A stretch of 64,000 nt of DNA from Pedobacter hiemivivus (GTDB lineage Bacteria; Bacteroidota; Bacteroidia; Sphingobacteriales; Sphingobacteriaceae), in the NCBI RefSeq assembly GCF_004331685.1, contig NZ_SJSM01000013.1, positions 1 to 64,000 of the forward strand, written 5' to 3'. Below, piece after piece: positions 36,007 through 44,910 of the stretch (positions within the stretch are counted from its first letter, which is position 1; each line of letters opens with the position of its first letter). A program made the position numbers and the translations under genes. The notes below the pieces were generated by a model. The model saw only the letters and a list, made by a program, of their open reading frames with translations. It did not search any database and was not told where the DNA came from.

Positions 36007-37113
36007 ATGGAAAAAAAGTTATTTTTTGTCATTAATAACCTGTACAGCGGAGGAGCAGAAAGAGTGGTGTCTACACTCGCCAACGAATTTAGTAAGCAGG
36101 GATTTAATGTTTTTATCGTTTGTCTGAACCAGGCTGAGTTAGGCTATCACATTTCTCCTGAAATTACCATCGTAAACCTTTTAAAAGAGCGAAGTAAAGA
36201 ACATATTTTTAACAGATTGAAATATGCATCATTAATCTATTTAAGACTATTCAAATTGCTGGTTAAGGAAAGGCCAATTTGTGTTGTTTCTTTCATGACC
36301 ACATCCAATCTATGGACAGGATTGGTTTGTAACTTAATTAATATTCCATACATCGTATCTGAAAGAACCACACCCGACAATACCATTAATTCTTTTAATT
36401 ATTTTTTGAGAAAACTCACTTTTTTGATTTATAAAAAGTCTAAAACCGTAGTTCTCCCAGCAAAAGGAATTGAAGATTGCATCAAAAGAAACCACACTTT
36501 TAAAAAATTAAATAACATTAAAATTATTTGCAATCCGATAAATACTTTTCAGTCTCCTTCTGATGTAAATGTATATGGTAGAAAGTTTATTCTTGGCGTA
36601 GGTCGTCTTTCCTACATTAAAGGTTTCGATCGGCTAATAGAGGCCTACAGTAGTATTGGAGTAGATGATATTGATTTAATAATTGTTGGGGATGGAGACG
36701 AGCACGCGAATTTGTCAATTCAGATTGAAAAATTAGGTCTCCAAAATAGGGTTAAACTGATTGGTACCAAAGATAACTTACAAGACTATTATAGCCAGGC
36801 TGAATTGTTTGTTTTACCTTCTAGAAACGAAGGGTCTCCCAATGCTTTAATAGAGGCTATGAGTTTTGGATGTGCATGTATTGCGATGGATTGTGAATTT
36901 GGCCCATCAGAATTAATAGAAAATGAAAAAAATGGAATCTTAATAGAAGCTGATAATGTACTGAAGCTTACCGCTGCTATTCAAAGTTTACTAACTAATG
37001 CTGAGCTGAGAAAAAGGATAGCCATAAATGCACAATTAATCCATCGAACTAATTCTTTGGATGGGGTTTTTCTGCAGTGGAAAAATTTGATTTTGTCTGA
37101 TACAACAGTTTAA
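36007..37113 (+). CDS. Family 4 glycosyltransferase (PglH/PglJ-like)
   Basis: A 368-residue GT-B retaining glycosyltransferase. The N-terminal acceptor domain opens VINNLYSGGAERVVSTLANEF. The donor domain has GVGRLSYIKGFDRLIEA near residue 200 and the E-x7-E motif in SRNEGSPNALIEAM near 280. The style resembles GalNAc transferases PglH/PglJ, but the donor sugar is not determined. Its ATG is 46 bases after the asnB gene. Confidence 0.88.
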   Translation: MEKKLFFVINNLYSGGAERVVSTLANEFSKQGFNVFIVCLNQAELGYHISPEITIVNLLKERSKEHIFNRLKYASLIYLRLFKLLVKERPICVVSFMTTSNLWTGLVCNLINIPYIVSERTTPDNTINSFNYFLRKLTFLIYKKSKTVVLPAKGIEDCIKRNHTFKKLNNIKIICNPINTFQSPSDVNVYGRKFILGVGRLSYIKGFDRLIEAYSSIGVDDIDLIIVGDGDEHANLSIQIEKLGLQNRVKLIGTKDNLQDYYSQAELFVLPSRNEGSPNALIEAMSFGCACIAMDCEFGPSELIENEKNGILIEADNVLKLTAAIQSLLTNAELRKRIAINAQLIHRTNSLDGVFLQWKNLILSDTTV

Positions 37114-37127
37114 AAAAAAACATAGCC

Positions 37128-37724
37128 ATGGACGCAAAACGCACATTTGATATCCTATTTTCTTCTATGGGATTAATTATACTTAGTCCTGTTTTTGCAG
37201 TGGTTGGTCTGCTCATTATCATAGATTCAAAAGGAGGAGTATTCTATCGGCAGATTCGTGTAGGAAAGAATGTCGAAGATTTTCCACTTTATAAATTCAG
37301 AACAATGTACGTGCATGATAAGGACCAACAATTACTTACTATTGGTGATCACGATGCCCGAGTGACAAAAGTTGGGTATTGGTTGAGAAAATATAAACTG
37401 GATGAGTTACCTCAACTATTGAATGTTTTAAAAGGTCATATGAGCTTCGTTGGTCCTCGACCTGAAGTACGTAAATATGTAAATCTGTACAATGATGACC
37501 AACTAATGGTGCTTTCGGTTAAACCGGGAATTACAGACTGGGCATCGATTCAATTTTCAAATGAAAGTGAACTTCTGGCGCAATCTGAGGACCCTGATAA
37601 TTTTTACATAAATGAATTGATTCGTTTAAAAACTACACAGAATCTTAAGTATATCAATAATCATGATTTATGGGTTGATCTGAAAATAATACTTCTGACG
37701 CTAAGAAAAATTATAGTTAGATAA
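37128..37724 (+). CDS. Undecaprenyl-phosphate sugar-1-phosphate transferase (PglC-type)
   Basis: A 198-residue initiating transferase with one N-terminal membrane helix (about 10-33) and the catalytic domain. Motifs are RTFDILFSSMGLII, VFYRQIRVGK, PLYKFRTM, LRKYKLDELPQLLNVL (Asp-Glu dyad) and MSFVGPRPEVRKYV. Its size is that of the short monotopic PglC/WlbG class, which places a sugar-1-phosphate such as N,N'-diacetylbacillosamine on undecaprenyl phosphate. The sugar is inferred from the 4,6-dehydratase and aminotransferase genes nearby. It is the only initiating transferase in the locus. Confidence 0.92.
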   Translation: MDAKRTFDILFSSMGLIILSPVFAVVGLLIIIDSKGGVFYRQIRVGKNVEDFPLYKFRTMYVHDKDQQLLTIGDHDARVTKVGYWLRKYKLDELPQLLNVLKGHMSFVGPRPEVRKYVNLYNDDQLMVLSVKPGITDWASIQFSNESELLAQSEDPDNFYINELIRLKTTQNLKYINNHDLWVDLKIILLTLRKIIVR

Positions 37725-37741
37725 AATAATAAAATAGACTC

Positions 37742-38857
37742 ATGGCCAAAGTAAAAATTGTTCATATTATAGGTGCACTTGGAAGAGGAGGAGCGGAGCG
37801 TTTTGTGGTTGACTTATGTAATGAGTTAGCAAAAAATGACCAGTATGAAATATATTTGGTTTCTCTTTGTGATAATAGTGTAGATACAACCTTTCTTAAT
37901 GAAGTGGGTAATAAAGTCAATTATTTATCATTTCATAAGAAAAGAGGGTTAAGCTTAAAGGTACTTTTAAGATTGACATCCTGGTTAGTGAAACAAAATG
38001 CAGATGTAGTTCATTCTCATTTAAATGCTTTGGAATATTTGCTGTTATACACGTTCAGGAGCAGTCGTTGTAGGTTTTTTCATACCATCCATTCCATAGC
38101 CGAAGCTGAGTGTCCTAATTTTCTTATCAAATCATTTCGAGAAATCCTTTACCGAAGTCATAAGGTAACTCCGATAGTGGTTTCAGCAGATGGAAGCGAA
38201 TCGTTTAGAAGATACTATGGATTGGATAATGAAACTGTAATTGAAAATGGTCGTCCATTTTTAAATCTAACCGATAAAGCTCCTTTGTTGATTGAAGAAT
38301 ACAAAAAAGATGAGAATTCTTTTCTTTTAATTCATGTGGGAAGAATTATCAAAGTAAAAAATCAACTGTTATTGATTAAAGCTGTACAAAAGTTTAATAC
38401 TATAGAAGAAAAAAAATGCAAGTTGTTAATCATCGGAGATATACGGGATGAATCTTTATATCAAGAATTGTATGCACAGGCAGGAAAAGATAGATTTATT
38501 GAATTTTTAGGGGGGAAAGATAACATCGCTGATTATTTAAACATAGCTGATTTTTTCTGTCTATCCAGTTTCCATGAAGGAATGCCAATTTCTTTAATCG
38601 AGGCATTGTCGGTTGGCTGTATATCTATTTGCACCAAGGTTGGTGGCATTAAAAACATGATAGAAAACGAAATAAATGGCTTTTTAAGTATGGATAACAG
38701 TGTAGATTCATACTATCAAACGATGAAGAAAGCTATTTTTTATCCGGACAAGCAAAGGATTAAGGAAAATAGTTTTAACTCATTTAAACAGAATTACCAT
38801 ATAGGAGCTTCGGGTGAGAAACATTTCCATGCCTATAGTCTTGGTTTAAAAAGATAA
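37742..38857 (+). CDS. Family 4 glycosyltransferase
   Basis: A 371-residue GT-B enzyme. It opens VHIIGALGRGGAERFVVDL, has the donor-domain start IHVGRIIKVKNQLLLIKA near residue 195, and the E-x7-E motif in SFHEGMPISLIEAL near 280, followed by VGGIKNMIENEINGF. It would add a sugar to the lipid-linked intermediate. It follows the initiating transferase by 17 bases in the operon. Donor and linkage are not deducible. Confidence 0.88.
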   Translation: MAKVKIVHIIGALGRGGAERFVVDLCNELAKNDQYEIYLVSLCDNSVDTTFLNEVGNKVNYLSFHKKRGLSLKVLLRLTSWLVKQNADVVHSHLNALEYLLLYTFRSSRCRFFHTIHSIAEAECPNFLIKSFREILYRSHKVTPIVVSADGSESFRRYYGLDNETVIENGRPFLNLTDKAPLLIEEYKKDENSFLLIHVGRIIKVKNQLLLIKAVQKFNTIEEKKCKLLIIGDIRDESLYQELYAQAGKDRFIEFLGGKDNIADYLNIADFFCLSSFHEGMPISLIEALSVGCISICTKVGGIKNMIENEINGFLSMDNSVDSYYQTMKKAIFYPDKQRIKENSFNSFKQNYHIGASGEKHFHAYSLGLKR

Positions 38858-38889
38858 TGTAATTCTTGTTATTTAATCCTGAGCTTAAC

Positions 38890-39786
38890 ATGAACAAGGT
38901 AATAGATAGATATTTTGGTGCAGATAAATGGAACATTGGATTTGTGAAACAATCTGTTGAAGATTTAATTGTCAGAAAAAAATTCAGTAAGAAAGTAGTT
39001 TGGCTAGAGGAGGATAAGGCCGATTATTCAGCTGATCCATTTGTTGTCAATATAGATTCCAATCTTTTCATTTACTACGAAGAACTTGATTTCTGGAAGA
39101 TTAAAGGCAAGATTTCTCGAATCAAAAATTTTAATTTTGATACTAAGCAAAGGGTAACAGGCTTTAGTCCAAAAGAGATCCACTTTTCGTACCCATATAT
39201 TTTTGAAGAAAAGTCTAATTTTTATTGCATTCCGGAAACAGCAGATGCAGGTGAAGTAAGTCTGTATCAATTCAACCATGAAAATTATACGGAACTTAAT
39301 AAAAAGAGAATTTTGTTGGAAGGACCACGCTATGTTGACACTTCTATAATCAACTATAATGGGAAGTATTGGTTGTTTACAAATATAGATGGCAAATTGA
39401 ATGATATATACATATATCATTCAGACTCATTAGAAGGTGAATTTAAGCCACACAAATTAAATCCTATTCATGTTGATTCAAAAAATTGCAGGGGTGCTGG
39501 TAATTTGTTTACAGTCGGGGGAGAACTTTACCGACCTACTCAAAACCTCGAAGTTCGCTATGGAGGATCGATAATGATCAATAAGATTTCCGAACTTTCA
39601 GAGCAGTCGTTTAAATCTGAGGTTGATTTCGAATTGTTACCTGAAGCCCCTTATTTAGAAGGTATGCATAACATTAGTTTTGGAAGGGATTTGATTGTTG
39701 TAGATGGGAAAAGAAGGAGACATTCCGTAATTACACCGCTACACAGGTTACTAAAAAAGGTGCTTTATAGAAAAAAGTGTTCATGA
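38890..39786 (+). CDS. GINT1-N-like beta-propeller protein of the polysaccharide locus
   Basis: A 298-residue protein with no signal peptide and no GT motifs. Its repeats of aromatic-rich strands with an ADPFVV motif (near residue 43), IHFSYPYIFEEKSNFYCIPE, LLEGPRYVDTSII and CRGAGNLF are those of the five-bladed propeller found in the N-terminal domain of glucosamine inositolphosphorylceramide transferases and in GH43/68-like hydrolases. Such proteins occur often in bacterial polysaccharide clusters, but their activity is not known. A TTG start 24 bases upstream is less likely. It overlaps the next gene by four bases. Confidence 0.7.
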   Translation: MNKVIDRYFGADKWNIGFVKQSVEDLIVRKKFSKKVVWLEEDKADYSADPFVVNIDSNLFIYYEELDFWKIKGKISRIKNFNFDTKQRVTGFSPKEIHFSYPYIFEEKSNFYCIPETADAGEVSLYQFNHENYTELNKKRILLEGPRYVDTSIINYNGKYWLFTNIDGKLNDIYIYHSDSLEGEFKPHKLNPIHVDSKNCRGAGNLFTVGGELYRPTQNLEVRYGGSIMINKISELSEQSFKSEVDFELLPEAPYLEGMHNISFGRDLIVVDGKRRRHSVITPLHRLLKKVLYRKKCS

Positions 39787-40865
39787 AATTAATTCCACAT
39801 CGATTATTATTCGTATCCATGTCTGATACTGCAGGCGGCGCAGAAAATATTTTGTGTATGGTTGCAAGTGTAACGGATAGTCCTTTAGTTTTTCTAAAGC
39901 ACATCTACAATTCCAGATTGCAGATACCTAAGTTTTTGAAAGTTAAATATTTAACCAATGGGTCTATGCTGTTGGGCTTTTTTAAGCTTGTTAAGGCGCT
40001 TTATCCTTACAGAAAAGACTATACAATAATTAGTACACATCCTTATCTCAATTCGTATTTAGGCTTGCTCAAGCGCGTTGGATATATAAAATCGAATTTG
40101 ATTGTCCGTGAATGTACCTCAGTATTTACGCGTTACACAGGAATTAAAAAATTGACTTATCAGATTGCATATAGATTAGGTTATCCCGCTGTTAATTTAA
40201 TCATCTGCCAAACAGAAATAATGCGGAGTCAACTTCTGGAGGAAAACAAATTTATTCCGATGAACAAAGCGTTGACTAAAGAAAATCCTATTGACCTGAA
40301 TCATATATTAAAAAAAGCAGAGGAGCCTTTAAACGATAGTAACCATAATTCGGATTTTATTTGTTCAGCAGGACGATTGATTGCTGAAAAAGGCTTTTCA
40401 ATATTAATCCGTGCATTTGTAAATATTGCACAGCAGCATAATAATTTAAAACTATTGATATTAGGAGAAGGCAAAGAGCGTAACAATCTTAATAGTTTAA
40501 TAAAAGAAACGGGTCTCGAGGGACGGGTAATTCTAATGGGCCACGTTGATAATCCCATACCTTATTTTAAAAAAGCAAAACTATGTGTAGTTTCTTCCAT
40601 TAAAGAAGGATTCCCAAATGTTTTATTAGAAATGATGGCGGTAAGCTCTTCCTCTGTAATCTCAACCTTATGTGCAGGGGGGATTGAAGATATTCCCAGT
40701 ATAGTAAAAGTAAAGGTTAATGATGCTATAGCCTTAGCAGCAGCAATGGATTCTGTCTTACACAGCTATTCTAAAGATAATGATGTAAAGTATTACTTTA
40801 AACGTCGTACGCCAAAAAATTATATTGATTCTATTTTAAAGGAAGCCGATAAACTCCATTCCTAA
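39783..40865 (+). CDS. Family 4 glycosyltransferase
   Basis: A 360-residue GT-B enzyme. It opens LLFVSMSDTAGGAENILCMV, with the donor domain starting at FICSAGRLIAEKGFSILIRA near residue 190 and the E-x7-E motif in SIKEGFPNVLLEMM near 275. Its ATG overlaps the stop of the preceding propeller gene in an ATGA arrangement, so translation is probably coupled and the two products may work together. A GTG six bases upstream is an alternative start. Confidence 0.88.
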   Translation: MKLIPHRLLFVSMSDTAGGAENILCMVASVTDSPLVFLKHIYNSRLQIPKFLKVKYLTNGSMLLGFFKLVKALYPYRKDYTIISTHPYLNSYLGLLKRVGYIKSNLIVRECTSVFTRYTGIKKLTYQIAYRLGYPAVNLIICQTEIMRSQLLEENKFIPMNKALTKENPIDLNHILKKAEEPLNDSNHNSDFICSAGRLIAEKGFSILIRAFVNIAQQHNNLKLLILGEGKERNNLNSLIKETGLEGRVILMGHVDNPIPYFKKAKLCVVSSIKEGFPNVLLEMMAVSSSSVISTLCAGGIEDIPSIVKVKVNDAIALAAAMDSVLHSYSKDNDVKYYFKRRTPKNYIDSILKEADKLHS

Positions 40866-40919
40866 TTCTCTTCGGCTTGGTGATATGCATTTCGAAAATT
40901 ATTCTAAAACCAACAGATT

Positions 40920-42041
40920 ATGAAAATTTTAGTAACAGGAACAGCCGGCTTCATCGGTTTTCATTTAGCAAAACATTTATTAGAAAGAGGGGATGAGGTA
41001 ATTGGGGTTGATAACATAAATGATTACTACGACGTAAATTTAAAATATTCCAGATTAAACGAACATGGGATATCGCAAAGTCAAATCCAATATGGAAAAG
41101 AAGTAGAAAGTGTAAAATATCCTGGTTATAAATTTGTTAAGGCCGATCTGACAGATAAAACAGCGTTGCAAAACATATTCAGTGAATACAAGATAGATGC
41201 TGTCTGTAATTTAGCCGCACAGGCAGGGGTACGATATAGTCTTACCAACCCCGAGGCCTACATTGAATCGAATATTGTTGGATTCTTGAATGTTTTAGAA
41301 TGTTGCAGACACGCAAAAATTAAGCATCTGTTGTATGCAAGTTCTTCAAGTGTTTATGGCTTAAATAAGAAAATGCCTTTTTCTGTCAATAATAATGTAG
41401 ATCATCCTATATCCTTATATGCAGCATCTAAAAAAAGTAATGAGCTCATGGCACATGCTTATAGCCATCTTTTTAATCTGCCAACTACAGCCTTACGCTT
41501 CTTTACTGTTTATGGTCCCTGGGGCAGACCCGATATGGCTTTATTTATTTTTGTCAAAGCAATAATGGAAGGCAAGCCAATAAGGGTTTTTAACAATGGA
41601 AACATGAGCAGAGATTTTACCTACATTGATGATATAGTAGAAGGCATAGTGCATCTAATAGACAAACCGGCAGTGCACAATGCAACCTGGAATGCCTTTG
41701 AGCCTGATCCTGCAAGTTCGAAAGCTCCATTCAGTGTGTTTAATATAGGAAGAGGAGCTCCAGTGAGTCTTTTGGAATTTATCAATGAAATAGAAAGTAA
41801 CATTGGTGTTATAGCTAATAAAGAATATCTACCGATGCAAGATGGTGATGTAGCCGATACATGGGCTGATATCTCAGGATTAAAGAACGAATTAAACTAT
41901 ACACCTAAAATATCAGTAAAAGAAGGGGTACGTAATTTTGTGGAATGGTATAAAATGTTCTATTGCCCTGATAAGGAGGTGAAAAAGCGTTCAAGGATCA
42001 AAATATCAGACCAAAACTCCATTTTTAGCACAAGAATTTAA
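40920..42041 (+). CDS. UDP-glucuronate 4-epimerase-like NAD-dependent epimerase
   Basis: A 373-residue extended SDR. The NAD motif is VTGTAGFIGFHLAKHL, the GVDNINDYYDVNLKYSRL segment is the mark of UDP-glucuronate 4-epimerases (Cap1J/LpsL type), and the catalytic pair is Tyr and Lys in SLYAASKKSNELMAHAYS, with FFTVYGPWGRPDMA following. It should interconvert UDP-GlcA and UDP-GalA, giving galacturonate for the polysaccharide. It is followed by about 210 bases of leader and then a pectate lyase, an enzyme that cleaves polygalacturonate. Confidence 0.93.
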   Translation: MKILVTGTAGFIGFHLAKHLLERGDEVIGVDNINDYYDVNLKYSRLNEHGISQSQIQYGKEVESVKYPGYKFVKADLTDKTALQNIFSEYKIDAVCNLAAQAGVRYSLTNPEAYIESNIVGFLNVLECCRHAKIKHLLYASSSSVYGLNKKMPFSVNNNVDHPISLYAASKKSNELMAHAYSHLFNLPTTALRFFTVYGPWGRPDMALFIFVKAIMEGKPIRVFNNGNMSRDFTYIDDIVEGIVHLIDKPAVHNATWNAFEPDPASSKAPFSVFNIGRGAPVSLLEFINEIESNIGVIANKEYLPMQDGDVADTWADISGLKNELNYTPKISVKEGVRNFVEWYKMFYCPDKEVKKRSRIKISDQNSIFSTRI

Positions 42042-42202
42042 CTTTTCTTTCACCATAAATAGTCATTTTAATGTCATTTGAGATTAATTGTAAATCTACT
42101 TTACACTTGCTATATTAGCTGAAAAGCGGCCTTTATTTATATGTGGGGACAATTTTCCCCAATGTGAGTACATTTGTTACATTGTTCTCTGTAACTTTTA
42201 AG

Positions 42203-42253
42203 ATACAATTTTTTTTTGGACCCCCCGTTAAAGGGGTATTAAAAAAATTGTAT
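42203..42253 (+). promoter_or_regulatory. Long stem-loop in the leader of the pectate lyase gene
   Basis: ATACAATTTTTTT (42203-42215) pairs perfectly with AAAAAAATTGTAT (42241-42253). Inside it ACCCC (42220-42224) pairs with GGGGT (42233-42237), with a CCGTTAAA loop. The base of the stem ends two nucleotides before the ATG at 42256. No T-run follows it on the plus strand, so a terminator is unlikely. It would cover the ribosome-binding region and could control translation. Confidence 0.6.
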
Positions 42254-42255
42254 TA

Positions 42256-43659
42256 ATGGAAAGATTGAGAAAAAATTTGAAAAACGTGTGTGTACTAAGT
42301 GTATTGCTGTCAGCAGTTTTAATGTTTAGTCAATGTAAAAAAGATAGCCCTGCAGTTCCTGAAGAGTTGTCTGGTAGTATTAATGATACCGGATATGTGA
42401 GTGGAGATGGGTCATCTAGTACGTCAGTGATGACAGTAAATGTATCACAAGCTGTATCTGACGGAGGTTTTGCAGTTAGAATTCCAATGGATTCTAAATT
42501 AATTAGTGATACGAATGATAAACCTACAGTATCTACTGTTAAAGTATTTGAAAATGGTGTTGAAATAGGCCCTGCGCATACTTCACATGAAGAGATCAGA
42601 ACTAAAGGAAAAGGACGTTTCAGTCATAAAACAGGTTTCTTATTCCTATCGGCTTCGGACAATTCAAATCCGAAAACAAACGGTAAGAAATATACTTATA
42701 CCGTAAATGGACAAACTCCTACAACGCCGCCCACAACACCCCCTACAACTCCAACAGATCCTACAACTCCAGTTGCTCCAGTTACGGGAGACGTGCCAAT
42801 TGGTTATGCATCTGTTAATGGTCAAACAACCGGTGGTAAAGGTGGTCAAACTGTAACAGTAACAACTTTTGCTGCACTACAAACAGCTGTAGCTTCGAGC
42901 TCACCGATGATTATCCAGGTTTCAGGAACAATTACTGGTACAGGATTACTTCGTGTAGCTTCAAATAAAACTATACTTGGCCTTAAAGGATCAAAGTTGA
43001 TCGGTGCAAGTTTGTTTATTTACGGAAAGAACAATATTATTATCAGAAATATGAATATCAGTAAAGTGAAGACCTATTCAAACATTATTATAAAAGAAGG
43101 TTCTCACCACATCTGGGTAGATCATAATGAACTTTCATCAGAGCTTGTAAGTGACTGGGATTATTACGATGGATTGCTAGATGTTGGAACTGGTGCTGAC
43201 TATATTACTTTATCATGGAATAAACTACATGATAATCATAAAGCAATGCTAATTGGCTTTAGCTATACTGAACCAGAATCTGTTGGTAAACTTCATGTTA
43301 CCGTACATAATAACTACTTCTATAATGTTTCAGAGCGTTGTCCAAATGTAAGATATGGAACTGTTCACGTATTCAATAACTACCTTGACAATGCTGGATT
43401 TATGAGCTCATTGATGGGTGCAACAGTTAGAGTGGATAACAATTATTTCAAAAATACAACGCTTCCAATCAGAACGGAGCTTAGTCCGCAAGCTGGCGTT
43501 ATTAGTGGTTTAAGCACCAATATATTTGATAACTGTGGTAAAAATATCATTACTACCGCTGCTTCAAGCTGGGTGCCAACTTACGAATACAAAACTGGAT
43601 TCAATACTGCAGCAAATGTTCCAGCGGTTGTTACCAATGGATCAGGTGCAACATTATAA
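42256..43659 (+). CDS. Secreted pectate lyase, PL1 family, lipoprotein-like
   Basis: A 467-residue exported polysaccharide lyase. Residues 1-26 form a signal sequence with Cys27 at a lipoprotein-type site (VLMFSQCKK, imperfect lipobox). Residues about 30-150 are an uncharacterised domain, 154-176 a Thr/Pro-rich linker, and 180-467 the parallel beta-helix pectate lyase. Signatures are HHIWVDHNE (284-292), DGLLDV (305-310), HDNHKAMLIG and RCPNVR (361-366), which fits the RxPxxR catalytic motif. It should cleave alpha-1,4-galacturonan by beta-elimination. It sits directly after the UDP-glucuronate epimerase gene, carries its own leader hairpin and downstream hairpin, and is the only extracellular hydrolytic enzyme in the locus. 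Confidence 0.9.
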   Translation: MERLRKNLKNVCVLSVLLSAVLMFSQCKKDSPAVPEELSGSINDTGYVSGDGSSSTSVMTVNVSQAVSDGGFAVRIPMDSKLISDTNDKPTVSTVKVFENGVEIGPAHTSHEEIRTKGKGRFSHKTGFLFLSASDNSNPKTNGKKYTYTVNGQTPTTPPTTPPTTPTDPTTPVAPVTGDVPIGYASVNGQTTGGKGGQTVTVTTFAALQTAVASSSPMIIQVSGTITGTGLLRVASNKTILGLKGSKLIGASLFIYGKNNIIIRNMNISKVKTYSNIIIKEGSHHIWVDHNELSSELVSDWDYYDGLLDVGTGADYITLSWNKLHDNHKAMLIGFSYTEPESVGKLHVTVHNNYFYNVSERCPNVRYGTVHVFNNYLDNAGFMSSLMGATVRVDNNYFKNTTLPIRTELSPQAGVISGLSTNIFDNCGKNIITTAASSWVPTYEYKTGFNTAANVPAVVTNGSGATL

Positions 43660-43686
43660 TATCTAGAACAAATTTAAATAGCTGTG

Positions 43687-43719
43687 CAAGGCCATCTGAC
43701 TGTAAGTCAGGTGGCCTTG
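43687..43719 (+). terminator. Hairpin after the pectate lyase gene
   Basis: CAAGGCCATCTGACT (43687-43701) pairs with AGTCAGGTGGCCTTG (43705-43719) with a single G-U pair and a three-base loop, giving a 15-bp stem. It is 28 bases after the lyase stop. The T-rich tail is poor (TGTGGTTTAAC), so termination may be partial and let downstream genes be read from the main promoter. Confidence 0.65.
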
Positions 43720-43748
43720 TGGTTTAACAACCTTTTTAATTCATTGTC

Positions 43749-44897
43749 ATGATAGATAACAGAAAGAAAGTACTGATTGCTTGTGATTCATCGAGAACCC
43801 TACTGGATTTTCGTGGTAAGCTCATTGAAGAGCTACTTATGAAAAATGATGTACATGTTTTTACGCCAAAAATTTCACAACAACATGTTAGGGAAAGGTT
43901 ACAAATCATGAATGTCACTGTACACGAGAATAAGCTAAATGGCAGTAATGTTTCTATTTTGTCTGATCTTAAATACATCATACAGTTGTATAATCTGATC
44001 AAAGAAATTAAACCGGATATATTTTTTCCATATACATTTAAACCAGTAATATATGGAACCATTGTAGCGAAATTGTGTAAAATAGGTCGTATTACTCCTA
44101 TGCTAACTGGATTAGGTTATAATTTTGCCGATAAGCCCCCTAAGAAGCGGCTGGTAAGTACGATAACCAGAGTATTGTTAAAGTTTAGCCTAAGTTCAAG
44201 CAAAAGAATCCGAATCATTTTTCAAAATAGAGATGATTATCAAAAATTAATGGCATCTGGAATAATTGGCGTAAAACATCAGGCTTTTGTCGTTAACGGT
44301 TCCGGTGTAGATTTAACACATTACGATTATTCTCCTCCCGAAATTAAACAGATTAGTTTCTTGATGATCTCGCGTTTAATAAATGCTAAAGGCATTAAAG
44401 AGTTTTATGAAGCTGCCAAGTTAATCCGCCAAAAATTTTCCAATGTAAGATTTAAACTCATTGGTTCTTACGATGATAATATTGATTCGATAAATAAAGA
44501 GTTATATGCCAGTATAAGGTCCGGAGAAGTAATTGAGTACTTAGGACCAGTTGATGATGTAAGACCATATATTAAAGAGGCTTCTATCTTGGTATTACCA
44601 TCTTACTATGGTGAGGGGGTGCCCAGGTGTATATTGGAAGGAATGGCCATGGGTAGAGCAATTATTACCTGCGATTCTGTGGGGTGTAGAGAAACTGTAA
44701 ATACTGCGGCTAAGCAACGTAATGGTTTTTTAATTCCTATAAAGAATGTAGCTGCCCTTGCCTCGAAAATGGAGTACTATTTAAAACATACGAAAAATAT
44801 TCTCACTTACGGACTAAACGGAAGAAGCTTTGCAAAGGAAAAGTTTGATGTTAATCTGGTAAATGCAGAAATGCTTAAAATCATGCAAGTGGACTAA
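43749..44897 (+). CDS. Family 4 glycosyltransferase (PglA/WbpX-like)
   Basis: A 382-residue GT-B enzyme. It opens KVLIACDSSRTLLDFRGKLI and has the TPMLTGLGYNFADKP segment typical of PglA-like N-acetylgalactosaminyl or fucosaminyl transferases, donor-domain SFLMISRLINAKGIKEFYEA near 205, and the E-x7-E motif in SYYGEGVPRCILEGM near 290. PglA adds GalNAc to diacetylbacillosamine, which would fit the initiating transferase; this is inferred. It overlaps a longer reading of the next gene, whose likely start is 44911. Confidence 0.85.
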   Translation: MIDNRKKVLIACDSSRTLLDFRGKLIEELLMKNDVHVFTPKISQQHVRERLQIMNVTVHENKLNGSNVSILSDLKYIIQLYNLIKEIKPDIFFPYTFKPVIYGTIVAKLCKIGRITPMLTGLGYNFADKPPKKRLVSTITRVLLKFSLSSSKRIRIIFQNRDDYQKLMASGIIGVKHQAFVVNGSGVDLTHYDYSPPEIKQISFLMISRLINAKGIKEFYEAAKLIRQKFSNVRFKLIGSYDDNIDSINKELYASIRSGEVIEYLGPVDDVRPYIKEASILVLPSYYGEGVPRCILEGMAMGRAIITCDSVGCRETVNTAAKQRNGFLIPIKNVAALASKMEYYLKHTKNILTYGLNGRSFAKEKFDVNLVNAEMLKIMQVD

Positions 44898-44910
44898 AAA
44901 ATACACGAAA

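Noticed and set aside
39028-39420. 130-codon frame opposite the beta-propeller gene
   Set aside because: Low-complexity isoleucine- and phenylalanine-rich translation, typical of antisense reading of A+T-rich genes.
42710-42785. Short repeats in the Thr/Pro-rich part of the pectate lyase gene considered as a tandem DNA repeat or CRISPR-like array
   Set aside because: It is a degenerate Pro/Thr codon run forming an interdomain linker, without regular spacers.
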